Origin: Syntrophaceae bacterium UBA4059
GTDB taxonomy: Bacteria; Desulfobacterota; Syntrophia; Syntrophales; Smithellaceae
Direction of reading: 5' to 3'
Assembly: GCA_002382045.1 (NCBI GenBank)
Contig: DFZJ01000135.1
Span: forward strand, 1 to 5,516
DNA: 5,516 bases
The translations under genes and the position numbers were made by a program. Numbering within the stretch: the stretch's first letter is position 1; each line of letters opens with the position of its first letter. Shown piece after piece: positions 1 through 5,516 of the stretch. The notes under the pieces were generated by a model. That model was not told the DNA's origin. It made no database searches and saw only the letters and a list, made by a program, of their open reading frames with translations.

Positions 1-2
1 AT

Positions 3-767
3 TTACCGGTTCAAAATCAGGTTCACAAAGCGCAGGTAAGGCCTTAAAGCCGGAGTACCTCCACCTTCGGAAATAATTTGCAATACCCGTCGGGAATCGG
101 CAACCACTGCGCCCCCCAGGTGCGTAACAGGCGTGTCCCAAAAAATGTCCGGCACAAGCGGCGTGGATGGTCCCATCAGCGCTACGACACGCGGTTTACC
201 CAAAGCAGCGATGGTTTCCTCAAACGTATGGTTCAGAAGCGTGGTGGCGGTAATGATCGCGACATCGCAATCTTTGAGCGCTTGCTGCTTTTCATCAGGG
301 GTGAGCAACGCCAGACGGTCGGGGTTCTTTTCAATCACAGTCAGAATGGCGCCGGTGGCCCTGATACGTTCGACCAGCGGTGAAAAAAAGCCGACCATTG
401 CCACTTTTTCACCCGGCTTCAGATTGAAATAAGTCGTTGCTTCACGGTCTTCCGTCGTATCGGCAGGCGGCTCAATCAGAGCATTGGCTATCGCCAGACT
501 AATGATCCGCTGCAAAACATTTGTTCCGTTCTCTTGATCGATCAACAGATCCGCCGCGGGGGCTCCGGCATATCTTCCGGCTTCTGACAAAATCATGCGG
601 TCTCCGGCTGTGACGTCCGGCAGCACCGCAGCCATCCCGGATGCCTCATTATCCAGCTGTACCCCAACGTAACTTAATCCGGCGCGCAAATCGGCGATCC
701 GCCGGTTTTTTGCACGGGAGTTGATGCAGCCATAAAGACGTTCTATGATTGTGCCTGGTTTGAACAT
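3..767 (-). CDS. DUF4213/DUF364 protein (putative heavy-metal chelation family)
   Basis: A complete 254-residue cytoplasmic protein. The N-terminal half matches the DUF4213 (enolase-N-like) pattern, with Y-V-G-V-Q-L-D-N-E-A-S-G-M-A at about 33-46. The C-terminal half is the DUF364 (PF04016) Rossmann-like domain: KVAMVGFFSPLVERIR (121-136), V-I-E-K-N-P (144-149), CDVAIITATTLLNHT (167-181), VALMGPSTPLVPDIF (195-209), HLGGAVVAD (216-224) and ISEGGGTPALRPYLR (231-246). A Desulfitobacterium structure of this family led to a proposed role in heavy-metal chelation; the true ligand is not established. The ATG follows the FmdE-family stop by 9 bases and has no Shine-Dalgarno, while a TAA just upstream excludes an earlier start. 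Translation is probably coupled to the upstream gene. The context (modA relic, FmdE-like, fdhA) hints at molybdenum or tungsten handling, which is inference. Confidence 0.85.
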   Translation of the reverse strand: MFKPGTIIERLYGCINSRAKNRRIADLRAGLSYVGVQLDNEASGMAAVLPDVTAGDRMILSEAGRYAGAPAADLLIDQENGTNVLQRIISLAIANALIEPPADTTEDREATTYFNLKPGEKVAMVGFFSPLVERIRATGAILTVIEKNPDRLALLTPDEKQQALKDCDVAIITATTLLNHTFEETIAALGKPRVVALMGPSTPLVPDIFWDTPVTHLGGAVVADSRRVLQIISEGGGTPALRPYLRFVNLILNR

Positions 768-776
768 AGAATATTA

Positions 777-1364
777 TTATTTTGCGTTGACGGCAATCAC
801 ATTGCGATAGGGTGTTTCTCCCTGACAGTTGCAGCACTTATCACCATCATTTGACGGATAAGCTTCGCCGCAAACCGGGCAAACACCAACCGGCCCCAGC
901 TTCTTACGACGAACTTTTTCCGGTTCAACCTGCACATGCTGAGCACTCAAGAGCCCGTGTCCCGCCTCTTTGATCTGGGCCAACAACACGTCGGAATTTT
1001 GTTCGTGCTTTTTCTTTTTTTTGAGATACCAGTCACGGATTTCCGGCCAAGTATTCAGTTTTTCGGCGTCCAGATAAACCCGCACTCCCTTGCCGTTATA
1101 TTTTTCATACAGCGTCACGGCAAATTTACCGAAATTGACGATACTGAGCCAGCCGTTGCCTACTGTGCAGGGCGTCAGAATCTGAACCGCGTCCGGCAGA
1201 CAAACCGGCGTCTCGCAGACGGCATCAAAAAACTGTCCTTCCGGCAAATGCTTCATGGCCAAATCAACCATAAAGCCGCCAATGATTACACCGGGTGCAA
1301 GATGGCCGTGAAAAGACTTTACGCGCTGGAGATACGCTTCATAAGAATAGGCACAGATGTTCAT
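777..1364 (-). CDS. FmdE-family protein (formylmethanofuran dehydrogenase subunit E-like) with C-terminal zinc finger
   Basis: A 195-residue cytoplasmic protein of the FmdE family (Pfam PF02663). Bacterial members occur near molybdenum/tungsten enzymes, but their reaction is unknown. Visible features, in order: the FHGHLAPG motif (H19, H21) near the N-terminus; C50-E-T-P-V-C55-L-P-D; the TPCTVGNGW signature around C66, the family's presumed metal/active-site core; then a lysine-rich linker (115-119). A treble-clef-like zinc finger (C162/C165 and C177/C180, in VCPVCGEAYP and CCNCQGE) ends the protein, followed by PYRNV. The ATG is preceded by AAGGAG about 9 bases upstream, so the start is secure. 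It lies 21 bases after the modA remnant and 9 bases before the DUF364 gene, consistent with one transcript. Because the organism is probably not a methanogen, a formylmethanofuran role is unlikely. A role in cofactor or metal handling for FdhA is inference. Confidence 0.85.
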   Translation of the reverse strand: MNICAYSYEAYLQRVKSFHGHLAPGVIIGGFMVDLAMKHLPEGQFFDAVCETPVCLPDAVQILTPCTVGNGWLSIVNFGKFAVTLYEKYNGKGVRVYLDAEKLNTWPEIRDWYLKKKKKHEQNSDVLLAQIKEAGHGLLSAQHVQVEPEKVRRKKLGPVGVCPVCGEAYPSNDGDKCCNCQGETPYRNVIAVNAK

Positions 1365-1369
1365 ATGTT

Positions 1370-1375
1370 TTTACT
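1370..1375 (-). promoter_or_regulatory. Ribosome binding site of the FmdE-family gene
   Basis: The minus strand shows a clear Shine-Dalgarno purine run (GAAGGAGT) a few bases before the ATG at 1364. It sits between the end of the modA remnant and the FmdE-family start, so translation of this gene does not depend on the broken upstream frame. Confidence 0.7.
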
Positions 1376-1385
1376 CCTTCGTTTG

Positions 1386-1785
1386 TCATTCATCCTCAAA
1401 TGCGAAATATGCCTGCTGGCAATAACCATGTTTTTTCTTAATTTGATCGGCTTGGTCTGACATCAGATAAATCATAAACCGTTCTGCGCAAACCTTGTTT
1501 TCAGTATTTTGGGCCAGACAGGCCGTTGGCGTCAACCAAAAATGGATGCGCCTTTTGAAAACAATGGTCCAGGCCATGAAGACTAACCAGTTTCCCCTGC
1601 AGTTCATCCCACACTCCGGCTTTTTGCAACGCCGCTTTCGCTGATGCTCCGGATGGAGATGCGGCAGGATTGGCAAGGAAAATTTCTTTAACGTGTGGTT
1701 TTTTCAAAGCATCCTGCCCCGCAACTTGCAAAGGCGTGGTCAAGAAGGATAAAATAATGATTGATATTAAAATTTGTTTTTTCAT
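1386..1785 (-). pseudogene. modA: Decayed modA: periplasmic molybdate/tungstate-binding protein remnant, internally deleted and frameshifted
   Basis: The reading frame from ATG 1785 begins with a clear signal peptide (MKKQ, hydrophobic ILISIIILSFLTTPL, cleavage near VAG-Q). It then jumps straight into the middle of a ModA-type protein: a segment like LKKPHVKEIFLANPAASPSG, then AKAALQKAGVWDELQGKLV, resembling E. coli ModA around AKEALQKLGAWDTL. This frame stops at TGA 1503-1501. The C-terminal ModA segment, AERFMIYLMSDQADQIKKKHGY, follows immediately in another frame (about 1500-1388, stop TGA 1388-1386). Compared with about 250 residues for ModA, most of the first lobe (roughly 100 codons) and a stretch before the C-terminus are missing. 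The metal oxyanion site therefore cannot form, and a frameshift fix alone would not repair it. No good ribosome binding site precedes the ATG. It lies 21 bases ahead of the FmdE-family gene. Confidence 0.75.
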
Positions 1786-1813
1786 GGAGAAAATGCCCCC
1801 GCCGCATTTAATG

Positions 1814-1827
1814 TGCTATTAATAGCA
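1814..1827. promoter_or_regulatory. Perfect 14-bp palindrome upstream of the modA remnant (possible operator)
   Basis: TGCTATTAATAGCA is fully self-complementary and sits 28 bases before the ATG of the modA remnant, just past the fdhA terminator. It is therefore where the promoter of the modA-fmdE-DUF364 operon would have to be. Its A/T-rich centre with outward GC/TA half-sites loosely resembles ModE-type molybdate operators, but it is shorter and not a clear match. No convincing -35/-10 pair can be placed beside it. Confidence 0.35.
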
Positions 1828-1838
1828 TAGAAAACCGC

Positions 1839-1875
1839 AAAAAAACATCCCGCCGATGGCATGCAGGATGTTTTT
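1839..1875 (-). terminator. Rho-independent terminator of fdhA
   Basis: Starting 7 bases after the fdhA stop, a perfect 10-bp inverted repeat (AAAAACATCC at 1875-1866 and GGATGTTTTT at 1850-1841) encloses a 15-base loop. On the minus strand it runs into seven consecutive Ts (1845-1839). The arms are A/T-rich at the base, so part of the T-run is also in the stem. The matching A-run on the other side would also allow weak function in the other direction, but no gene needs it there. Confidence 0.85.
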
Positions 1876-1882
1876 AATTTCG

Positions 1883-4585
1883 CTATTTTAATTTATCAAT
1901 CTTAACCGCGCAGGCCTTGTATTCCGCCGTTTGCGTGACCGGATCATAAACGGGATTGGTGAGCCAGTTGGCACAGGCTTCCCGGAAATGAAAAGCCATC
2001 CAGACCATTCCTTTGGGCACCTCCCGGGTCACACGGGCCTTGACTTTGACCTCACCGCGCCGTGATTTCACGGAAATCATTTCTCCGTCGGCAATGCCCA
2101 TTGCCTGCGCATCCCCGGCTGAAATATCCGCCGTTTCTTCGCCGAGCAGATCATTAATCCCCTGACAACGTCCTGTTTGCGTTCGGGTATGGTAATGGTA
2201 CAGACGACGTCCGGTGGAAAGCACAAACGGGTATTCCTTATCAGGAACTTCCGCAGGAGGGATATAGTCGATCGCTTTGAGCATCCCCAGGCCGCGGGTG
2301 AATTTTCCGTCTCTGTGCAGCGTCGGGGTACCCGGATGCTCTTCGCTGGGACATGGCCACTGCAGGCCGTCATTTTCCAGGCGCGCATATTTGATTCCCG
2401 CCAGGGAAGGCGCCAGAACAGACACTTCATTATCCCAGATTTCTTGAGCGCTGTTGGATTTCCAGTCATGCCCCATTCTCTTGGCGATCTCCTTGAAGAT
2501 CCACCAGTTGGGTTTCGCAACGCCTGGTGGCACACTGGCCGTGCGCACACGGTTGACGCGCCTCTCCGAACTCGAGAAGGTGCCTTCATTTTCACTCCAG
2601 GCCGCGGCAGGCAGGACAACATGCGCAAATCGGGTGGTTTCTGTCGGGAAGATGTCCTGGCAGACCAGAAATTCCGCCGATTGCAGTTCACGTTCAACAT
2701 GATGAATATCCGGTTCGGTATTGGCCAGGTTTTCACCGAACACATAAAATGCTTTGACTTTTCCGGTCGTCAGATTTTTCATCATTGTCGGCATCATCAT
2801 ACCGGGCTTATCCGGAAGGGATTTCACGTTCCAGGCTTTTTCGAATTTCGCCCGGGCGTCCGCATTGGCCACCTGCTGATAGCCGGGGAAAACATTGGGC
2901 AGCGCGCCCATGTCGCAGGCGCCCTGAACGTTGTTCTGACCGCGCTGTGGATTAACGCCGCCACATTCAAAACCAACATTCCCCAAAAGCATCTGGAGAT
3001 TGGCGCAGCTCATGACGTTATTCACACCGCAAATATGTTCGGTGATGCCCAACGTGTACATCAGCATGGCCGGCTTGACTGAAGCCATCTTGCGGGCCAG
3101 CTCACGGATGTTGTCGGCGGGAATGCCGCTGATTCCCGCCGCGCGTTCGGGCGGATATTCCATGGCCTTCTTTTTGAGGTCTTCAAATCCCTCCGTGCAG
3201 GATTCAACATATTTCTTATCATACAGATTTTCACTGATGAGCACGTTCATGATACCGTTGATCAGGGCCACGTCGGAGCCGACATTCAGCGGCACATGCG
3301 TATCGGCAAAATCAACCATATCCGTTCGCCGCGGATCGATCACAATCAACTTGCAACCGGCCAGCACGGCATCTTTGACGAAAGTTGCAGCCACCGGATG
3401 AGCTTCAGTGATATTAGTGCCCACCAGAATGATCATTTTTGCCTTCGCGTAGTCCGCAAAAGAATTTGTCATTGCACCTGAACCGAAAGAAGTCGCCAGA
3501 CCGGCGACAGTGGGAGCGTGTCAGGTACGGGCGCAGTGATCAATGTTGTTTGTACCGATCGCTGCGCGGAAAAGTTTCTGCATCTGATAAGAATCTTCGT
3601 TGATACTGCGGGCGCAACTGACGCCGGCAATAGCATCCGGCCCGTCTTTCTTAATAATCTCTTTGAATTTATCAGCCACCAGATCAAGCGCTTCATCCCA
3701 GGAAGCCTCGCGGAACTCGCCATCTTTTTCACGAATGAGCGGCGTTTTGAGCCGTTCCGCCGAATAAATAAAATCATAGGCAAAGCGTCCTTTCACACAA
3801 AGTCTTCCCTGATTAGGCTGGGCATCCTCAACGGCTGTAACTTTGACAATTTTGCCGTCTTTGATATGCAGCCATTGCTGGCAGCCAACACCGCAGTAAG
3901 GACAGGTTGTGCGGATTTTCTGGACTTCCCAGGGGCGCCCCAGTCCCTTTGCTTTCTTTTCGGTGAGGGCTCCTACCGGACAAACTTGTACGCACTGGCC
4001 GCAGAAAACACATTCGCTTTCATTGTAAGGGCTGTCGCCGCCGGTAACAACCTTGCTTTCAGAGCCGCGATAACCCTGCGAAATGGCCCGGTTCACCACC
4101 AGTTCATTACAGGCCTGGACGCAGCGCCCGCAAAGAATGCAGCGGCTGAAGTCGCGAACAATAAAGGGATTCATATCTTCTGTCGGATAAATATCTTTTT
4201 CATCCTTTTCCTTAAATTGCAGTTCGGTGATTTTATAGAAATAGGCCAAATCCTGGAGACGGCAATCGCCATTGGCTTGACACATCAGGCAGTTATGCCG
4301 GCCGCTGGCCAGCAGCAACTCTACATTGAGCTTTCTCGCGCGGTGCACAAAATCGCTGTCCGTCGTAACCTCCATGCCCGGCGTGACCGGCGTCGAACAA
4401 GCAGCCGTTAGCGATCTGGCGCCTTTGACTTCAACGCAGCAAACACGGCAGGCGCCGGTGGGCGCCGCGCCTTTCAGATAACAAAGGGTTGGAATTTCAA
4501 TGCCGCCGTTGCGCGCCGCATCCAGAATCATTTGTCCCGGCATAAAGGGCGTCTCTTTGCCGTTCAAAATAAATGTATCACTCAT
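1883..4585 (-). CDS. fdhA: Selenocysteine-containing formate dehydrogenase catalytic subunit (NuoG-like N-terminus), 900 aa with in-frame TGA
   Basis: Oxidises formate to CO2 (or the reverse) at a bis-MGD Mo/W centre; no signal peptide, so cytoplasmic. Residues 1-80 are a 2Fe-2S domain (C35, C46, C49, C63). A NuoG-type Cys region follows (H97, C99, C102, C108). Two 4Fe-4S clusters come next (C149/C152/C155/C159 and C192/C195/C198/C202), then the catalytic-domain 4Fe-4S site C228/C231/C235/C263 with K265. TGA at 3521-3523 encodes U355, followed by H356. R548 in the RGQNNVQGACDMG motif lies 193 residues after U355, the same spacing as U140 and R333 of E. coli FdhF. The molybdopterin dinucleotide-binding domain is about 784-895. 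ATG has a good AAAGGAG site 8 bases upstream; the stop is TAG. A conventional caller would split it at the TGA into 4585-3521 and 3472-1883. The electron-accepting diaphorase partner is not in the window. Confidence 0.96.
3483..3523 (-). promoter_or_regulatory. Bacterial SECIS element and UGA selenocysteine codon of fdhA
   Basis: The in-frame UGA (3523-3521) follows the residues H-C-A-R-T and precedes H-A-P-T-V-A-G-L-A, the catalytic Sec context of formate dehydrogenases. Eighteen bases after the UGA begins a GGUCU loop (3502-3498), closed by a perfect 6-bp stem GUCGCC/GGCGAC (3508-3503 with 3497-3492). The GGUCU loop and its 18-base spacing match the E. coli fdhF SECIS as I remember it; that hairpin is bound by SelB. 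The hairpin is part of the coding sequence. It implies the genome encodes SelA, SelB, SelD and tRNA-Sec elsewhere. Confidence 0.92.
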
Positions 4586-4593
4586 ACTCCGTT

Positions 4594-4600
4594 CTCCTTT
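4594..4600 (-). promoter_or_regulatory. Strong ribosome binding site of fdhA
   Basis: Reads AAAGGAG on the minus strand, with 8 bases before the ATG at 4585. This fixes the fdhA start, which also matches the expected N-terminus of the 2Fe-2S domain. Confidence 0.85.
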
Positions 4601-4622
4601 AATTCATCAATGACAACGATGA

Positions 4623-4650
4623 CATATACCAAAATTGACATAACAGTCAA
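4623..4650 (-). promoter_or_regulatory. Candidate sigma70-type promoter of fdhA with overlapping inverted repeat
   Basis: On the minus strand TTGACT (4650-4645; 5 of 6 to the -35 consensus) is followed after 16 bases by TATATG (4628-4623; 4 of 6 to -10). Transcription would start near 4616, giving a leader of about 30 bases. The -35 lies inside a perfect inverted repeat, TTGAC-N6-GTCAA (4650-4646 and 4639-4635). Its 5-bp arms and 6-bp spacer have the geometry of CRP/FNR-family operators. Promoter and operator are inferred from sequence only, and the regulator is unknown. Confidence 0.45.
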
Positions 4651-4727
4651 ATATTTTCTTACAAAACTATTCCCGTCCTGTCAATGCACAAAAGATTCTT
4701 TATCATCCATTGGATCAAACCCACCGG

Positions 4728-4742
4728 GCAAAATGACTTCCA
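4728..4742 (-). promoter_or_regulatory. Possible sigma54 promoter element upstream of fdhA
   Basis: The minus strand reads TGGAAG-N5-TTGC, with GG (4741-4740) and GC (4729-4728) separated by exactly 10 bases, as in -24/-12 promoters. The -24 box matches only partly (TGGAAG against TGGCAC). It would start transcription about 130 bases before the fdhA ATG. Formate dehydrogenase genes are sigma54-dependent in some bacteria (E. coli fdhF), which makes it worth noting, but chance is a real alternative. Confidence 0.25.
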
Positions 4743-4759
4743 GCGCGTATCTTTACCAA

Positions 4760-5516
4760 TTATTTCAAAACATTCCATGCACAAGCGGTCATCGGTTCGT
4801 AGCCTTTATCCTGCATGATCATATCGATATGCACCAGAGCAATCGCGGAGATATCCATATCCCGCGCATGCAGACGACCGGCGCGGTAGAGTGTCACCAG
4901 ATATTTTTTGCACTGGTCGCAAATAAAGGCGGATTCCTGTGTTTTGTTTTCGACGTAATAGTAATCCATCTCCTTTGGCGCTTCTTTTTCACAGTAAGGA
5001 CAAACCACGCGTGTAAAGCGCCAGTCCTGTCCGCACGAACTACAATGCAGAAACCTTTTACCGCCTTCTTCTTCAATCAGCGCAATTGACGGAAACTCAC
5101 CACAGATCGGACAATAGCCTTTCTCCCAGGCAAATTCACTCAGGGCTTCCGTAATTTCTTTTGCCCGTCGCTCCAGCAGAACACGCGCGATCAGGCTCAA
5201 TAAAAAGGAAGCGTTGGAGGGAGATATTTGCAGCGTGTTTTCCCAACCATCCATCGCTTTGTTTTCATCGCCCGAGCGCGCCTCAAAGTAATCCGCAAGA
5301 CGGAGCTTACCGTTTGCAATCCGGTCAGACAGACGGTCAAGCTCTTCTGCCAGTTTGGGCAGGGCTTTTTTTACCGCTTCTGTAAGAGATAAGGCGATTT
5401 CCGTTAAGGGATCATCCGGCGCAAATAAATTGATCTGTTCAATAACGGAAACACCCGCGCGAAGTTTTACTTTGTCGATGGATGAATAATCCAACTTGGG
5501 CAAGTTAATGGAATTA
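4760..5516 (-). CDS. fdhE: FdhE-family formate dehydrogenase accessory protein (5' end probably outside window)
   Basis: FdhE is a cytoplasmic accessory protein that acts on the catalytic subunit of formate dehydrogenase; in E. coli it binds the FdhA-type subunits and is linked to their maturation. Counting from the TTG at 5503, four CxxC pairs are visible: C131/C134 (CPICGE), C154/C157 (CSSCGQDW), C168/C171 (CPYCE) and C195/C198 (CDQCKKY). This is the rubredoxin-like iron-binding pattern of the family. The stretch before the first pair is helical-looking and without clear motifs. That N-terminal part is about 130 residues, against roughly 185 in E. coli FdhE. No good Shine-Dalgarno precedes the TTG, and the frame stays open (N-S-I-N before L-P-K) up to the window edge, so the true start is likely upstream. 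It lies directly upstream of fdhA in the same direction, fitting its role. Family assignment is firm; the start is not. Confidence 0.88.
   Translation of the reverse strand, partial: NSINLPKLDYSSIDKVKLRAGVSVIEQINLFAPDDPLTEIALSLTEAVKKALPKLAEELDRLSDRIANGKLRLADYFEARSGDENKAMDGWENTLQISPSNASFLLSLIARVLLERRAKEITEALSEFAWEKGYCPICGEFPSIALIEEEGGKRFLHCSSCGQDWRFTRVVCPYCEKEAPKEMDYYYVENKTQESAFICDQCKKYLVTLYRAGRLHARDMDISAIALVHIDMIMQDKGYEPMTACAWNVLK

Larger units (their letters stand above)
4586..4759. other. Intergenic leader between fdhE-like gene and fdhA
   Basis: This is the longest gene-free stretch (174 bases). It holds the fdhA promoter candidates, the TTGAC-N6-GTCAA repeat and the ribosome binding site described separately. 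It also has three copies of TGACA on the plus strand (4611, 4620 and 4636) and a small ATCCA-T-TGGAT repeat (4705-4715). No terminator hairpin is evident after the fdhE-like gene, so read-through into fdhA is possible alongside a local promoter. Confidence 0.6.

Noticed and set aside
1501..1785. The 94-codon frame as an intact small secreted protein
   Set aside because: Its body matches the middle of ModA and the C-terminal ModA part continues in another frame, so a broken gene explains it better.
2177..3082. Plus-strand open frame of about 300 codons antisense to fdhA
   Set aside because: No recognisable protein, no ribosome binding site, and lies entirely opposite a well-supported conserved gene; a shadow of its codon bias.
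3469..3523. Interpreting fdhA as a pseudogene or as two separate genes because of the TGA
   Set aside because: The TGA is at the catalytic Sec position, the frame is unbroken on both sides and a SECIS hairpin follows at the canonical distance.
3518..4411. Plus-strand open frame of about 297 codons opposite the N-terminal half of fdhA
   Set aside because: Its sequence shows no domain and mirrors the cluster-binding part of FdhA; no start signal.
4605..4640. Three TGACA copies as an iterated operator or repeat array
   Set aside because: The copies are only five bases long with unequal spacing (9 and 16), which chance explains; only the inverted-repeat pair is retained.
4705..4715. ATCCA-T-TGGAT repeat as a terminator of the fdhE-like gene
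   Set aside because: Only five base pairs with a one-base centre, which cannot fold as a hairpin, and no T-run follows.

Overview
This window is a compact, single-direction formate dehydrogenase locus. Every gene I can support lies on the minus strand, so the biological order runs from the right edge to the left: fdhE-like accessory gene, then fdhA (a selenoprotein), a strong terminator, a decayed modA (molybdate-binding protein) remnant, an FmdE-family gene, and a DUF364 gene. The encoded biochemistry points to a strict anaerobe that makes selenocysteine and uses molybdenum or tungsten enzymes for formate metabolism. The mix of an FmdE-family protein, a DUF364 protein and a NuoG-like FdhA suggests a syntrophic or sulfate-reducing Desulfobacterota (Syntrophales-like) or, less likely, an anaerobic Firmicute. 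That taxonomic reading is inference from gene content and general resemblance, not from a search.

Right part (4760-5516): an FdhE-type protein with four CxxC pairs, needed to mature formate dehydrogenase; its N-terminus probably lies beyond the window edge. A 174-bp gap (4586-4759) carries a good ribosome binding site, a sigma70-like promoter with an overlapping inverted repeat, and a weaker sigma54-like element.

Centre (1883-4585): fdhA. It looks like two ORFs split by a TGA, but the TGA sits exactly at the catalytic selenocysteine position and is followed at the canonical distance by a bacterial SECIS hairpin with a GGUCU loop. It should be read as one 900-residue protein: an N-terminal 2Fe-2S and ferredoxin-like electron relay joined to the bis-MGD catalytic module. 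A 10-bp stem followed by seven Ts ends the transcript seven bases after the stop.

Left part (3-1785): a modA relic that keeps its signal peptide and parts of the substrate-binding lobes but has lost most of the first domain and is frameshifted, followed closely by an FmdE-family gene with a C-terminal zinc finger and a DUF364 (putative heavy-metal chelation) gene. The three seem to have formed one operon, headed by a perfect 14-bp palindrome that could be an operator. A working idea is that this operon once coupled, or still couples, molybdate/tungstate supply and metal handling to the adjacent formate dehydrogenase. The roles of the FmdE-like and DUF364 proteins in it are unknown. I saw no tRNA, rRNA, CRISPR array or insertion sequence, and no gene-free stretch exceeds about 175 bases.
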